64,000 nucleotides of DNA from Dirofilaria immitis (Eukaryota > Nematoda > Chromadorea > Rhabditida > Onchocercidae), in the NCBI GenBank assembly GCA_024305405.1, contig JAKNDB010000067.1, positions 1,382,001 through 1,446,000 of the forward strand, in the 5' to 3' direction. Position 1 is the first letter of the stretch. Each line of letters starts with the position of its first letter. Both the position numbers and the translations under genes were made by a program. The notes beneath the pieces are model-generated. The model searched no databases and was not told the origin of the DNA. It was given only the letters and a program-made list of their open reading frames with translations. Shown piece after piece: positions 1 to 22,925 of the stretch.

Positions 1-18
1 TCGAATAAATTTATCAGC

Positions 19-255
<237 letters not shown>

Positions 256-1000
256 ATTCTTCCTTACTAATAATTTAAAAATTCTTTTATTAATTTTAAA
301 ATATTTGCAAAATTTTGAAGGATTTCCAAATTGCTAGCTCTTTAAATTTTAAAGATTTTAGCATAATAATAAATACAACAACAATCCATTCATGCTTAAC
401 AATAGCATTTTCTAAAATTTTAATTGAACTGATAGCGGTTGATGTACTACTTATCAATCATTCATTCAGAACTCATTTCATTTACCGACACATTTCACAA
501 AACCTAAATTTTCATAACAATAAAGTTCATTTGTTTCGTTTAATCACGCTGCAATAGCAAAAGTTCAATTTAATTATTGATATTTCGAGAATATTTAAAT
601 AAAAATATTTGGCATATTCTATGCTTAATCTGTTCACTTTTTAATAGTTTAATTTCATTTCAGAAATTTCGTTCGAAAATTTCAACAAATTTAAAAACAA
701 TTCATTTAAATTTTTCATTATTACATACAGGTGTGTATATATATATACATATTCAAATATTTAAATAAATATATTTTATAATATTTTCTTGGGCGATATT
801 TTCCTTTGCAAATTGAAGATATTGTGAAATGAAAGCCGATTGGAGCTGTAACATTTTGTAATTTTAATTAACTCTATTTTCAGAAAAGCAATGCAACGGT
901 TCATTGTTAACGAAGTTGATTACTTGATGAGAAAGGCCGTTGTAACGGTCAATTTACCTGTCCAACTTTATTCATAATGGTTTGAAATATAATTACCATC

Positions 1001-1110
1001 TCGTCGTCATCATCATCATTATCATCATCATCATCATCATCACCCACCATTATTATTAGTATTATTATTATTATCATTATTATTATTATTAGTAGTAGTA
1101 GTAGTAGTAC
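1001..1110. repeat. Mixed (ATC/ATT/AGT)n trinucleotide tract
   Basis: Runs of TCG, TCA, ATT and AGT triplets follow one another. The minus-strand translation is poly-Asp and poly-Ile, which is a repeat artefact. Confidence 0.9.
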
Positions 1111-3264
1111 CCTCTTTCTATTTATTCTAATATCGAGGTTCATTCATTTGGTCATCCATTAAATCGAATAAATGGTCCGTAAACAACTAACGGATAACCC
1201 ATGTTGTTAATCCTCCGACTACAACATTTTGTTTATAATTAATGAATATCTAAAATTTATCAAAAATTGATATATACAATATCCATAAATGCTAATAATA
1301 ACATTTATTAGTATATTCTAAAATATTATCAGAAAACAAAAAAAAAAAAAATTCGTTTAAAAGTATATATATAGTATGTAATGAGTAAATGTTATCATTT
1401 GATTAATTGATTTTATTTCACATTTTCAATTATATTTTTATTCATTCAATTTGCATTTCTTTCTCATCTATTTAACTCTTATCATTTATTATTATTGTTA
1501 TTATGATTTTTACCATTATATTATCATTATTATTATCGTTTGCTTTTATCATTATTATTTATCATTATATTATATTATCATTTTTTTTTTTTAAACGAAT
1601 TGATTTTGCTTTTTTTACTGTTACATAATTTATAACATTTTGCTTTTTTTTTTCTTCCTTAAAAATATAATTTATTAATATGAAGGCTTATTTTAGGTTT
1701 AATGAATTTTTGGATAAAAAAAAAACGATAAAGTATGAAAAATGATAGGAAATAATAATAATAATAATTACTATTATTATTATTATTAATGTTCGTTTCC
1801 ATTTATGCCTATAAGTTTGACAAAATTAAATGGCTAAATAGCCTAGTTGTAGATAGGCTATGAATGAATATATTCACTTAAATTTTGCTACTTTAAAATG
1901 AATAAAAAATAATTCGAATGAGAATTTTGGATAAATATGAGATAAATTCATTTTTTTATTTTGGCATTTAATATGAATGAAAATTTTTCAATATACTTAT
2001 CTACCATTATTATCCTTTTCAATTTGAATTTTTATTGCTAAAAAAAAAAAGAAATCATATATTAATGTTAAAATTATAAACTTAAAAAAATTCAAGCAAT
2101 TATTATCATTAATTCGAGAAAATTATCATATTCAAGATTTCTTCTAAAAAAAAAAAAAGCATTTTGCTCTTTTAAAATATTTCAATCTTACATTATTTTT
2201 CCCATAAGTTAAAATGATAATAGCTTTTTTTTTTTTTTTTTTATCTCTATAACCGACCGATAAATAAGTTGCAAAATAAAATAAACTTATTCATATGAGA
2301 AATTTTTAACATTTTCATACGATTGTAACAATAGTTTAAATATAATTAATTGATTGATTGATTTTTGTTTTTTATTATTATTTTGTTTTCATTAAAAATT
2401 TAAATATTTTCGAACAACTTTTTGTTATCAATTTTTTTTTAAATAAATTTTATCAATTGAATAATTTGAAATGCATGAAATGACATAGTTACATTAATAC
2501 AAATATTCTATCATTTAAAAATATTTCATATCGATTTATTGTCTATTCTAATATTTTCTATTTACTGCTAAAATAAGATAGCAAAAAGGGTTTTCGTTTT
2601 ATATATATATTTTTTTTACCACTGATATTGATATGATATTATGATATGTGATATCAATTTACTTATTATTATGCAAATTTACGGGATAGATTTGAAAAAT
2701 TTCCAAAAGACTGAAAGTTTAGCTGTTTCTAATAACTAAGATAAAAAGATATTTATTTCAGTTCTAATTTCACGCAAAGAATGGAAAGTGTAATTTTAGC
2801 TAGTACAAACAGTTGTCGTTGATTTGTTATCATTTTGTTTTATCATTGTTGCTTTGTTTATATTTTCTTATCTGAAATATTTATACTAATTGAAAGAAAT
2901 ATATTTAAATTTTTGCTTCGTTTTAATTTACTTAATGAGTATCACTTTTCCTAGAAGATTTAAAAATTTTAAATATTTAAGAAAAATAGTAAAAGATTTA
3001 ATGAAATGTAAACTTAGTATAAACTATTATGTTTCATTAATTCTTCTTAAGATAAGAATGTTTATTAATTAATAGCCGATTATCCAAATAATATAATAAA
3101 TAATAGTCATATATCAATAAACACATCATTTCCATAATTAACTGCTATTACAATTAATATTGAAGTATTCATTAGAATAACTTCAGGTAAATTAAGAATT
3201 TCTAATTATTGTTTGTTATTACTTTTAGAAAAATACTTCGAATCTGTAATCGAATTTTTCATTG

Positions 3265-3317
3265 ATTTCATCATTGATTCGAATCATTGATTCATAGATT
3301 CGAATCAATGATGAAAT
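3265..3317. other. Perfect 20-bp inverted repeat (hairpin)
   Basis: The left arm (3265-3284) is the exact reverse complement of the right arm (3298-3317), with a 13-base spacer. Both arms contain ATTCGAATC. A perfect stem of this length is unusual even in AT-rich DNA. It could be a small non-coding RNA precursor, a cruciform-forming element or the remnant of a miniature transposon. No flanking gene explains it. Confidence 0.8.
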
Positions 3318-4060
3318 AATTAGCAAAAGTAAAAATGTACTTTTGATATCAAAATTTCACAAAAAACATAAGTGATAATATTCTAAATTTCCAGAATTTC
3401 ATAGAATTGTTTCTAATAATTTAATTCGAATTTATTAAAAATTTTATTACATAATTTTTATTCAAAATTATGGCAAAATTTCATATTAATTTATAATACT
3501 TTTTTTTTTCATTACCTTTCTCTCTTTTTCCTCTTTCTTTCGAACAATTAAATATCAAAAATTTTTTTTCGTATTTTATTATATTCTTTTCTCTTCTCTC
3601 TTTTATATTCTTTTCTCTCTCTTTTTATTTCTTCGTTTTCTTTACTGATAAATATTTAAATCAATGTTTCAATTTTAATTCAAACAAAGCTAAAATTATT
3701 GCATGCAGAATTTTTACCGGGATGATAATTTCACATTAATGATGATAATAGCACTGAAGAAAGAGATATACATTTCTGAATCTTTTTTTATCATCATATT
3801 TTTGCAAAAAAAAATTTCAAAATTATTCCAAAAACATTATAATCTTTCATTATGATATAACGATATTTAGAGTACGAAGAACTTGTCAATATTTGCATTA
3901 CTCATAGTGATTATTTATCTCTTTATCAATCGATCAATTTGTCTATCTATCTATCTAATCATTTATATTTATCTGCTTATCTATATTTTTTTAATCATAT
4001 CTAAGAAAACATTTTTAATTCATATTACTTATACTATTTATAGCTATAATTATTACATTC

Positions 4061-4079
4061 GTTATTATTATTATTATTA

Positions 4080-4161
<82 letters not shown>
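4061..4161. repeat. (TTA)n microsatellite
   Basis: A nearly pure TTA/ATT array of about 100 bases. It produces a spurious poly-Tyr frame on the plus strand. Confidence 0.95.
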
Positions 4162-4332
4162 AAATTAAATCGGATTCATTCACTTTTCGTCTTTCATATA
4201 ATTATTTCAATTAATGAAAAATTTTCCGTAATATTATAAAGAATTAAGAATTTTATTGTTTTTTTTCGATATACAAAATGTTTATTATTTTGTAATATAT
4301 TGAATATTATCATTAATAATTATTTATTGTTG

Positions 4333-4394
4333 TCATTATTACTATTATTACTACTACTACTACTACTATTACTAGTGGTAGTAGTTATACATCA
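4333..4394. repeat. (TAC/ATT)n tract with CTA/TAG palindrome
   Basis: ATT and ACT triplets lead into CTACTACTAC..., then ACTAGTGGTAGTAGT. The CTA and TAG triplet blocks are reverse complements, so the tract is an imperfect palindrome centred near ACTAGT. A very similar arrangement occurs near 10.88 kb. Confidence 0.8.
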
Positions 4395-5060
4395 ACTATT
4401 ATTGTTATTGCTAGAATTAACTCTAGGCTATTTTCCATTGAAGGAAACTTGACCAGGAAAAGGATCATTATGAATTGATATTATTTGTTACTATCCAAAG
4501 AACGTTATTAATCATGCATACATAATTGCTTCTTAATATTGCCAACTTATATCAATAAGTGATAAAATAATTTCATTTTTTATTTCAATCATAAATAATT
4601 CGAAATTAATTGCAAATAGAAAAAATGATAAGAATAAATAAGTATATGATAAGAGAAATATTTTTTTTCTTTGTTAAGTAAACATATTTAATTAGCATAT
4701 TAAAATAAAATATATGACAATATGTATAATAAAATTAAACTTATCAAATTTTTACTCTATCATTATATGAGTGATTAGTTAAAAAAAAAAAAATGATATT
4801 TAATGCTAATATATCTTTTTATATTTTAACTTGAAAAATTTGTTAGAATTTAATAATTAATTGATTACTTGATATTAATGATTTATCATTGAATAATGAT
4901 TGATCAATTAATGTTAGCAATAACAAAAATATAATTACAATAAACATTAGAAACAATTCTAATAATAAATCGATTAATATTAATTTCCGGATAATTGATC
5001 TTGTCGAGTATTTTATGTCACTAATATCATATAAGAAAAAATAAATCATGCATACAATAT

Positions 5061-5272
5061 TACTGTAATTTTATAGATCGAAAGAAAGAGATAACAGTTA
5101 TGAAATTTTAATTATTTAAGAAAAATTTTTTTATTTAATCGACTGCTACAGTAATTGTTATTACTGTAATTTTATGTAGATCGAAAGAAAGAGACAACAA
5201 TTACGAAATTTTAATTATTCAAAAAAAAAATTTTTGTATTTTTTTATTTAATCGACTGCTACAGTAATTGTT
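5061..5272. repeat. Tandem duplication, about 101-bp unit, two copies
   Basis: The segment starting TACTGTAATTTTATAGATCG is repeated from about 5162 with small differences. Both copies end in a shared block (ATCGACTGCTACAGTAATTG). No coding content is seen. Confidence 0.85.
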
Positions 5273-5627
5273 TTATATTTAATTTAACTTCCAAAAGTTA
5301 TTTTTAAAAAAAGCCATTTCATTTCTTTTTTACATCAAAAACATATGTCTAGTTTTGTGTTTATTAGATAATATCATTTGATTCATATATTACTTTGCAA
5401 TAATTTGAATTTATCAACGAATTATCATTATCATTTAAAATATATAAATTTATATATTGAAATTCAAAGAAAACGATAAAATTATAATTAAATTGTTTCA
5501 AATTAAAATGCAAAAATTAGAATTAAATCGTCTTTTTCTTTTTCATGACAGTTGAAATTTTTGTATTTTTGAAAATCCTAAAATAATTTTAGTACTCTAC
5601 GTATATATATACTTATATATAATAAAT
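5273..5627. other. AT-rich DNA, nothing recognised
   Basis: No frame or structured repeat is visible in this stretch. Confidence 0.6.
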
Positions 5628-6030
5628 TATTTATTTATCTGATAACTATTTATCTGATAACTTATTGATTATTCACAAATTAGTCAAATGAATCATTTAT
5701 TTATCTGATAACTATTTATCTGATAACTTATTGATTATTCACAAATGAATCATTTATTTATCTGATAACTATTTCATCTGACAACTTATTGATTATTCAA
5801 AAATTAGTCAAATGAATCATTTGTTTATCTGATAACTATTTCATCTGATAACTTATTGATTATTCAAAAATTAATTATTTATTTATCTGATAATTTACTG
5901 ATTATTCAAAAATTAGTCAAATGAACCATTTATTTATCTGATTCTGATAACATTGATTATTCAATAATGAATCATTTATTTATCTGATAACTATTTCATC
6001 TGATAACTTATTGATTATTCAAAAATTAAT
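5628..6030. repeat. Minisatellite rich in CTGATAA (GATA-type) sites
   Basis: About seven degenerate copies of a unit of roughly 45-65 bases built from ATTTATCTGATAAC, TTATTGATTATTC and AAATGAATCATTT. By eye there are about eleven CTGATAA or CTGATAAC heptamers. In C. elegans, TGATAA is the core site of intestinal GATA factors (ELT-2/ELT-7). A regulatory role here is inference only: the nearest gene start found lies 6 kb to the right. Confidence 0.85.
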
Positions 6031-9000
6031 CAATTACAATAAAAGAATTAATAATATATTCAATATCTATGTGAGAGAGAGAAAAGGTTTTTCTTTTTTC
6101 TAATTTCTAAAATATAATTAAATAAATGAATGAATAAATTTATGAATTGTTTATGCATTAATCTATTAATTTAGGCTTAATTAATTTTACTATATGATTT
6201 AGCAATAAACATAGGAAGACGATTGGAATAATAGCTTAATAAATGAAATGAAATGTGTGAGAGTCACCTGTGCAAGTCATTATTCATTGTCACACCTCAC
6301 ATCCTCAATACTTTTCAACCATATGTCATTCAATTCATCGTCATTCTCATCTTATCTCATTAATCCATAAACTTTGAAAGTTATCTTTTATCAAAACGAT
6401 TCCCTAGTATTATCAAATGTTTCATTTATTGATAACGATTTTTAAAAGTGATTCGATTAATTGTAATTTCGAAAATTTTTTCTGTTTTATTTTTTTTTAA
6501 CAAGACTTTGATTAATTAATCATTCAAACAGATTGCACTGATAATCTTTCATCCTTTCAATTTTTCTATTATCAATGTAAAATTCTGATTAAACATTTTA
6601 AAGTGATCATTGAAAATTTTCAAAGTTTAGAATGAAGCTTTGATTTCAAAAGTTTAATTTAAATTGTATGACTAATTATTGAATTGTATGAAAAATGATA
6701 GTTTAAATTAAAAAAAAAAAAAATTCACCGAAAAAAATTTCGCAAAGTAATTTATTAATGAAAGTTTTAAAAATCAAAAAATCAAATTATAATAAAATTT
6801 TTTTTTCGTTAAATAAAATTTGAATAAGCATTTTTTTCATTAGCTACTAAGTAAATGTATTTATTATCCGAAATTTAAATTTATTAAAATTATAGGACTT
6901 AAAATTTTTAAAGAATTATTTGCTAATATTTAGATTCGATTTCAAAAGATGATAATAATGAAAAAGGATGGCTAAAATATGAGGATGATTTATCATAGTA
7001 TAGTTGTTGTATTTTGAAATTTATAGATTACGGCTATATTGAAATTATGCGGCCTGTTTGTCAGCTTGATTCATTTGCAAGCAACAATTATACATATGTC
7101 CATTTTCATTCCTGTTGTGCTGGACACGAAAAGATTGCTTATCATATCCCAAGAGAATAAATTCTCGAGAATATGTTGCACTCAAATATTTCGGACGCAT
7201 CAGCATTATTATTTTGATTTCTTAGTGTTTAAATTATAAATGATTGCATTTTACTATAAACACATCCTTAGCAAATTCAAATCAATTTTTATTTATTTTT
7301 CTTTAACTGTTAATAATAAATGATCTATAATAATACTTATTTTATTATTCTATTATAAGGAATTGAAAAGATAAAATTCTAAAATTAATTTTAGAATAAA
7401 ATGCTAAAAAAAAATTGTGAAATCATATCGGATTTTTTTCCTTTTTAAGAGAAATAAATTAGAAATAAAATATTTGACAAAATTCATCACGAACGAATGA
7501 AAGGGAATCAAATTTGAATCTATCGAGAATGAATCAAATTTGAATCTAATTTAAAATGATATGAATTGGAAAGATTCATGATTTAGGCATTGACAAATTT
7601 ATCCATTATATATATATACTAATAACTAATTGATTGTAAATTTCAATCTCATACGTATATCATTTACCACTAATCTTATTTGTATAAATTAATTTTCCTA
7701 TCTTAAATATTTCAAATTAAAATCTAATAAATAGTTTGATAGAGGAATTATCTCGAAATAATACTTTTTGAATGCAATAATACGTTCATTAAAATATGAT
7801 AATGGATATAATGATTTAGTAGGAAATCATTTTTTTTAAATTAATTAAATCTATGCTTAATTTGTATATCAACAATATCAGTATGTGTCAATAATGATTA
7901 TCATTAATTCTAACTTTAATGTTAGCCTTTATTTTAATTTTATTTATTTATTTTTTTTTCGCTATATATTTTGGAATTAGTTAGCAAATATAAATTTTTT
8001 TTTTTATCATTTAATCTATTAAAAGTAAATACTACGATAGCAACAATTATCACCAATGATATTGTTACTACTACAATAACTATTACTGTTACTATAATTA
8101 CTTAATTACAAAAATTTTGTTATCATTTCGATTGTTATTATTGCCATTTTTCTGGCATGAAAAAGATCAAAAATTTGGAAAATTATAATTGTAAAAAACT
8201 TTTAGTCAAAAATATTATTTTTCATTTAGAAATAATAATTTTCCTATTTCAATTTAAAATATCAATTTCTGATAAATTCCTTTTATCATTACATTGCTAC
8301 TATTTATAATAATTGTCAAAGAATGAATCGAAAAATGTGCTTTAAAATTGTATTAATTTATAAATATTATAATATCAAATGCTATATGTTAAATGAATGA
8401 TAATTAGTGATAATTAAGTATCCAATTAATCGTTATCAAATAGATTAATTATGATTGTTTGTTTTGTTTACTAATTATATATATATATTTATTCTATTTT
8501 TAGAATATTTTGTTGGCTTCTTTTCGTCAATAGTACACTTTCGCAATTTCTCTCAAACTGACAAATCGTTTTATCTTTCGGCAAAACTTAAGAAAAAAAG
8601 AAATTATCGATACATAAGAACGATTCCAATTAGTAAATTATCATTTGCTGATATATAAAATTGATTCTTTAATTAGCAAAATAATCATTTTGCTGATATA
8701 AAATCAATTGCAAATTATCATTTTATGATGATAATTATCGTTGTAATAGCGAAATTTATCTACGATAATTTTGTTTCTTAATCAACAACGATATTGTTTT
8801 ATTGAGTAGTAATTCATTTCTTGCCAATTATAATATTATTAGTATTAATTATTAATGTTACTAAGATTATCATTATTATTAATGATTCAAATGATATTTT
8901 TGATACTATAAAGCAGCGAAGGAAATAATTTTTATTGAAATAATTTGAATTATTACATATTTATTCAAATTTATTAATAATATTATTTTGAAATTTATTT

Positions 9001-11107
9001 CATCGTTTTTTTTTATTTTTGTTTTCTTGTAAATCAATGATTTTCATATTATTTTTGTTTAAATTATATTAAATTATTCAAATAATGAATTAATTGAATT
9101 TCCAATCTTTCAAGTTCTTAATTCAGCAACCAATTTATTTATTCAAATTTTCCCTTCTTTAAAAGGCATAACTTAATTTACGTTGTTTTATTTTAAAAAT
9201 CAAATATAAATTTTAACATCTCTTTTCTCAATTTTTTCAACTTTCTTTTAAATCAGTTATGATCTAAAATGGATTTGCTTTTTTTTTTTGCTTTAAAATT
9301 CATCATTGATTTTTATTAATTTTGTTTTTGCCATTGTATTATTGAATAGTTGTAGGAATAATTTATTGAGCAAATAATTTCGATTATTATTATCGTTAGA
9401 AAATATTTGTTATTTATATAAGTAATTAATATTTTTAAGTTCAAATTTAATTTCATTATTATTTATTACTGAATTTTTTAAAATTTAATTCTAAAAGTTA
9501 TGAAATATAATTTTTACACTTTTTTAACTAAGTAACAAATTATTTGTCAATAATATATTGCTGTAAGAACAAATTTATTTTTTAAAAATTTTAATTTATC
9601 ATTGATATTTAGAGTAAGATAATTGATAAAAAAAAAAAAGATTGTTGTTTATTTATTCGTTCAATGTTACGAATAATTTTTTTTTTTATCGCTTTATCAA
9701 CAACCACAATTTCATCATTTATTTTTTTGGTTTTAAAATGATAACAGCCTAAAATATTCCCAGTAGAATGATAAGATATTTTTGAGAGCTTTTCTTGTTT
9801 TCCTCAAAAAAAAAAAAAAAATTTAGCAAGAAAATGAGCTATATGCAATTTTATAAAAATAGAAATTTTTTTTTCATTTATTGATTTTTTCATTGTTTTC
9901 GAAATAAAGTTTGAAAAAAAAAGTTTGCAAAATTAAAGAAACAAAAAAAAAAAGTAATTTATAATTTTGAAAATACTGTAAGAGAATTGAGATGATTGGC
10001 ATATGTTTGAATTTGATTTGATTAATTTGATTTAGAATAAAATATAATAATGAAATTAGTTTAAGAAATCATTTTACATCATGCTAATTTTTAATAAGCT
10101 ATAACCTATTTCATAATTAATAATCCGTGACATATTATAAAATTTGATATTTAAATATGATTAATATTCAATATAATGTTTTAAAGTTGATTTTTAGGAA
10201 TTATTCATTAATACAAATAGATTGAGAAATAGGTTGAAATATTTCAAATTGTAAAAGAATAAATCAACGATTTATCAACTGTTTATCAATTGATTATTTA
10301 GTTTTTTTTTGAAAGTTCATTCATTCATATCATCTCTTTTTAATTTTAAATTTTCGATTTAAATCATTTAAATAATGGAATTGAAAGATTTAAATTCCTT
10401 TTATTCCTTTATTCATTTTTTTATTCACTATTATCAGGTTTAATTAAACTTTGTTCTATTAGTATTCTATAAACTTTAGCCTTTATTCTTTCTCTCTTTC
10501 CTTTTATCTTAATCGCTAAAATCCTGCGATTTGTCTTTTTTCTTTTTTTTTTTTTTTTTCAATGAAACGATGACCTTTCATGTGAACTATTATTTCCTTA
10601 TGATAAAACAAAAAAAAAAAAGTGGCAATTTTTTGAAATTTCTCGGAAAATTACTATAATTATTCCTTTCCTCTTTTATATTATAAATACGTGTAGCCAA
10701 TACACGCATACACGTAGAGACACGTATTATGCGTTATTCAAATATTACCTATTCGTATAATCATCAATCAGATCAGTTTTTATCAAGCAAGATCAAAGGA
10801 TTAACCGCTCAATAATTTAGTCATAACAATGATAGTAACAGATGATAATGTAGGAGGAGTAATAGCTATTCTGCTACTACTACTACTAGTGGTAGTAGTA
10901 ATAGTAGTAGTAGTAGCGGTGTAAGGTTCATTTCATCAAGCCTAGCTTTTGGCCACGCCTGTAATGTCTGCAAAGAAATCGGGACAAATGGGACAAGAGA
11001 GAGGAAACGAAACGAAATATACAATTGAAATAAAATTGACACTATTAACCAGTGTAAATCCTAGCAACCATATCATTTGGACTTCTTTATCCATTCTTTT
11101 ATTTTTA
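6031..11107. other. Intergenic AT-rich DNA, no gene recognised
   Basis: About 5 kb of AT-rich DNA with poly-A/T runs and short random frames. The frames at 7039-7239 and 8455-8658 have no splice-consistent neighbours or domain. A slightly GC-richer patch at about 10.68-11.02 kb contains ACACG-type motifs and a CTA/TAG palindrome. It lies about 1.1-1.4 kb upstream of the LRR gene and could hold part of its promoter, but no specific element can be named. Confidence 0.6.
10872..10919. repeat. CTA/TAG triplet palindrome
   Basis: CTGCTACTACTACTA is followed by CTAGTGGTAGTAGTAATAG and further TAG triplets, giving an imperfect inverted repeat centred on ACTAGT. The core is shared with the tract near 4.35 kb. 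Confidence 0.7.
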
Positions 11108-11371
11108 CTAATTATCACTATGTATATTCCTTTTTTTTTCATTGTTTAATTAAGCTTAATTAATCAATAAATAAACTTAGCTATTTATTAGTTTATTATG
11201 CAAATATTTCAAAATGAATATATCAAATTATTACTTCAATCTACTAATTATCACTATGTATATTTTTTTTCATTGATTAATTAAGCTTAATTAATCAATA
11301 AATAAACTTAGCTATTTATTAGTTTATTATGCAAATATTTCAAAATGAATATATCAAATTATTACTTCAAT
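11108..11371. repeat. Tandem duplication, 136-bp unit, two copies
   Basis: The block starting CTAATTATCACTATGTATAT at 11108 is repeated from 11244 with only small changes, mainly in a T-run. Near identity suggests a recent duplication. It lies about 0.75 kb upstream of the LRR gene start. Confidence 0.9.
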
Positions 11372-11826
11372 CTTTTTTATTTTTCAAACAAATAAAAATC
11401 TTACAAAACCTTTTTTTTTCTTCCTCTTTCTTCTTCTTCTTCTCAACAACGAATATTAAAATTTTAAAAAAAATAAAAATGCAGAAGAAAGAAAGCAAAA
11501 AAGAATTCGAAATAAAGAAGACAACAAATTTTGAAATTTATTTATGACGAAAAAAAAAAGAGAAAAAATTGAAGAAAGAGGAAAGGAAAATGAATAAAAG
11601 GATGAAAACGACGAAAAAAATGATAGAAAGAGAAAGAGAAAGAGAGAGAGAGAGAGAGAGAAGGAAATCTAAATTTTGCTAAATAAATTGAATTTTCATT
11701 TTTATGAACAAAAAAAAATCAAACAAAATAACTTTAATGCTTTTTTACTATTAACGATTTATTTATTTGTCGTATTCGTTAAATTAATAATAATTTAATT
11801 GTTGTTGTTGTTATTACTGTTGTTGC

Positions 11827-11872
<46 letters not shown>

Positions 11873-12040
11873 TTTTTTATATTTGATGTTAATAATAATT
11901 TATTTATATGATAATTAATAATGAGTGAAGAATTATATAATTATGATTAATGTATGTATTTATGATAATTTAGATATTTAATTATATTTAATCGATTATC
12001 GATATTTATGCTTAATCCTAAAAATGATTCATCAATTTTT
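11372..12040. other. Region just upstream of the LRR gene
   Basis: Contains a purine-rich stretch with an (AG)n run near 11640-11662, then a (TTG)n microsatellite at 11800-11869, then AT-rich DNA. No frame with coding character is seen. It probably contains the outron or promoter of the downstream gene, but no element is identifiable. Confidence 0.5.
11800..11869. repeat. (TTG)n microsatellite
   Basis: GTT/TTG triplets with TTATTACTG and TTGCTG interruptions, about 230 bases before the LRR start codon. Confidence 0.9.
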
Positions 12041-12044
12041 CCAG
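12034..12044 (+). promoter_or_regulatory. Candidate splice acceptor before the LRR gene ATG
   Basis: AATTTTTCCAG ends at 12044, 56 bases before the ATG at 12101. It resembles a nematode 3' splice site and could serve either spliced-leader trans-splicing or a 5'UTR intron. No other good acceptor lies between it and the ATG. Confidence 0.45.
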
Positions 12045-12100
12045 AAATAATTATTTCAAAATAATTCACTCATTCATATTTGGAAAACAACAATTTTTGA

Positions 12101-20980
<8,880 letters not shown>

Positions 20981-21526
20981 CTAAAATTTTCCTTTTGAAA
21001 GTAACGAAATTTATTGTTAGATATTCAATCAGAAATGAACTATAAAAAAATATTTCCAGAATTCTTGATTTCATCTTTAAAATTTAAAATTTTCCAGAAT
21101 TTTCAAGATTTTACTTTGCTTTCGCCTTTTTTTTCGATAATTTTGGTTATACGGGTATAATAAGAATTTGAAATACTTTCATCTGATCGTCTTTGTATGA
21201 TAATTAAGTTTATATTTTTCGAAGTTTCTGAAAACTTTCTTTAATCTAAGCGTAGACTCCTTCAGTACTTCAATTTTATTGAAATGAATTGTTTAAATAA
21301 TACTTTCTTATTTTTATACTTTTAGGTATGAAGTCTTGAAATTGCAAATTTCATATATGCTTATATTCCTATATCCTTTCGTTTTGTTCGTTTGCAATTT
21401 ATTTAAAACGTTTTCGATAATTGTAATTCAAATATCTTTCATTCATTACGTATGCGAATTCAATTAATATTTAAATAAAAGAGCTAAAAATTTCATATTA
21501 AATTATATATTATTAAATCACTAGTA

Positions 21527-21750
21527 ACGCTAACTTCAAATGTTTGCTATTATCAATAAATTGATAGCAAATATGTTATCTGATAATCCGTATAACATAT
21601 ATTAATTTTGTATTTTCATTCATACTACGTTAACTTTCGTTTGTTACGTTAACTTCAAATGCTTACTGTTATCAATAAATTGATAGCAAATATGTTATCT
21701 GATAATCCGTATAACATATATTAATTTTGTATTTTCATTCATACTATTTG
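21527..21750. repeat. Tandem duplication, 119-bp unit, two copies
   Basis: The block starting ACGCTAACTTCAAATG is repeated from 21646 with near identity through TTAATTTTGTATTTTCATTC. Each copy contains an internal short inverted repeat (TTTGCTATTATCAATAAATT followed by GATAGCAAAT). Confidence 0.88.
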
Positions 21751-22734
21751 TTATTTAATCAAGCATTCATATTCTTTTCATTCGCTGTTGTTATAGTAAT
21801 GTAATAATTTATAGAAAGTCAAAACAAAAAAATGTACAAATTTAAATGCCAATCAATCAATCAATCAATCAATCAATCGATTAAATCTCTGTTAATTCAT
21901 TGCAAACAATTCGAATAGAACGATTGAAAATTAAGTTATTCATTAATTAATTAAAAATGATATTTATGAAAATAATACAAATATAAATCCAAGTTGAAAA
22001 CTAAAACTTTTAAACTTAAATTTGAAAAAAAAAGATAAATAACTGATTAACCGTAATTCAAAATGCTAAATTAAGATTAAAACGAAACATTTTCCAATGA
22101 AAAATAATATTTATATTAAATAGTATTAAATTTTCAAAAGTATTATTGTAATTAGTAATTTGGTATTAATTCAAATTTATTTAAGTCTTCTGTTTGATTA
22201 GAAATTTTAACTGTAATCTTATTTTATTGATTGTTTTTATAATTTGACAATAATCTTTATTTTTTTCTCATACTTTGTGCTCCGATTATCCAAATTAATT
22301 TATCCTAATACCGTGCATTGAATGTAGAGTTTATACTCTGGACAAATTTACCCTGCAAATGTCACCTAACATTAATTGATAAATCCTGATCATTTAGTGT
22401 ATAAAAAAATCCTTATCAGTATGATCCAATTTAATTCATGTTCAATTCATCTGATAAATCATTCAATGATTGCTACGAATTTGAAACAATTGATTGATAA
22501 TTAGTCGCAATGTAAAAATAAAAGCACATTTGAATATGAGTAAAAGAAGCTGTTTGGTAATAATTTTGATTACTATAGACAGAAAAATTTTTAGAATCTA
22601 TTTTTACTTCAAAAATGATTGAATTTATTTTGTTAGAATTTTAAGAAATCAAAATTTGCTCTGATGATATTATAGAATAAACTAAACATCGAATTGTTCA
22701 ATGTATTTATTCTAATACCTTATTCATTTCCCTC

Positions 22735-22925
22735 ATTTTTATCACAATTTTTCATTTTGAAATAATTCTTAAAATACGAAAAAATCTTGTAAATTCTTAA
22801 AATAGAAGACAATAAATGAAAAATTTTGACGAATTAAAATCTCACTTTCATCACAATTTTTCATTTTGAAATAATTCTTAAAATAGAAGACAATGAATGA
22901 GAAAGAAATTTTGACGAATTAAAAA
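22735..22925. repeat. Diverged direct repeat, about 110-bp unit
   Basis: ATCACAATTTTTCATTTTGA followed by AATAATTCTTAAAAT and AGAAGACAAT...TTTTGACGAATTAAAA occurs twice, starting at about 22741 and 22850. Confidence 0.8.

Noticed and set aside
5628..6030. CRISPR-like array
   Set aside because: Repeats are degenerate and contiguous without unique spacers, and the sequence is nuclear eukaryotic DNA.
7039..7239. 66-codon plus-strand frame
   Set aside because: No domain, no splice context, and a composition within what random AT-rich DNA gives.
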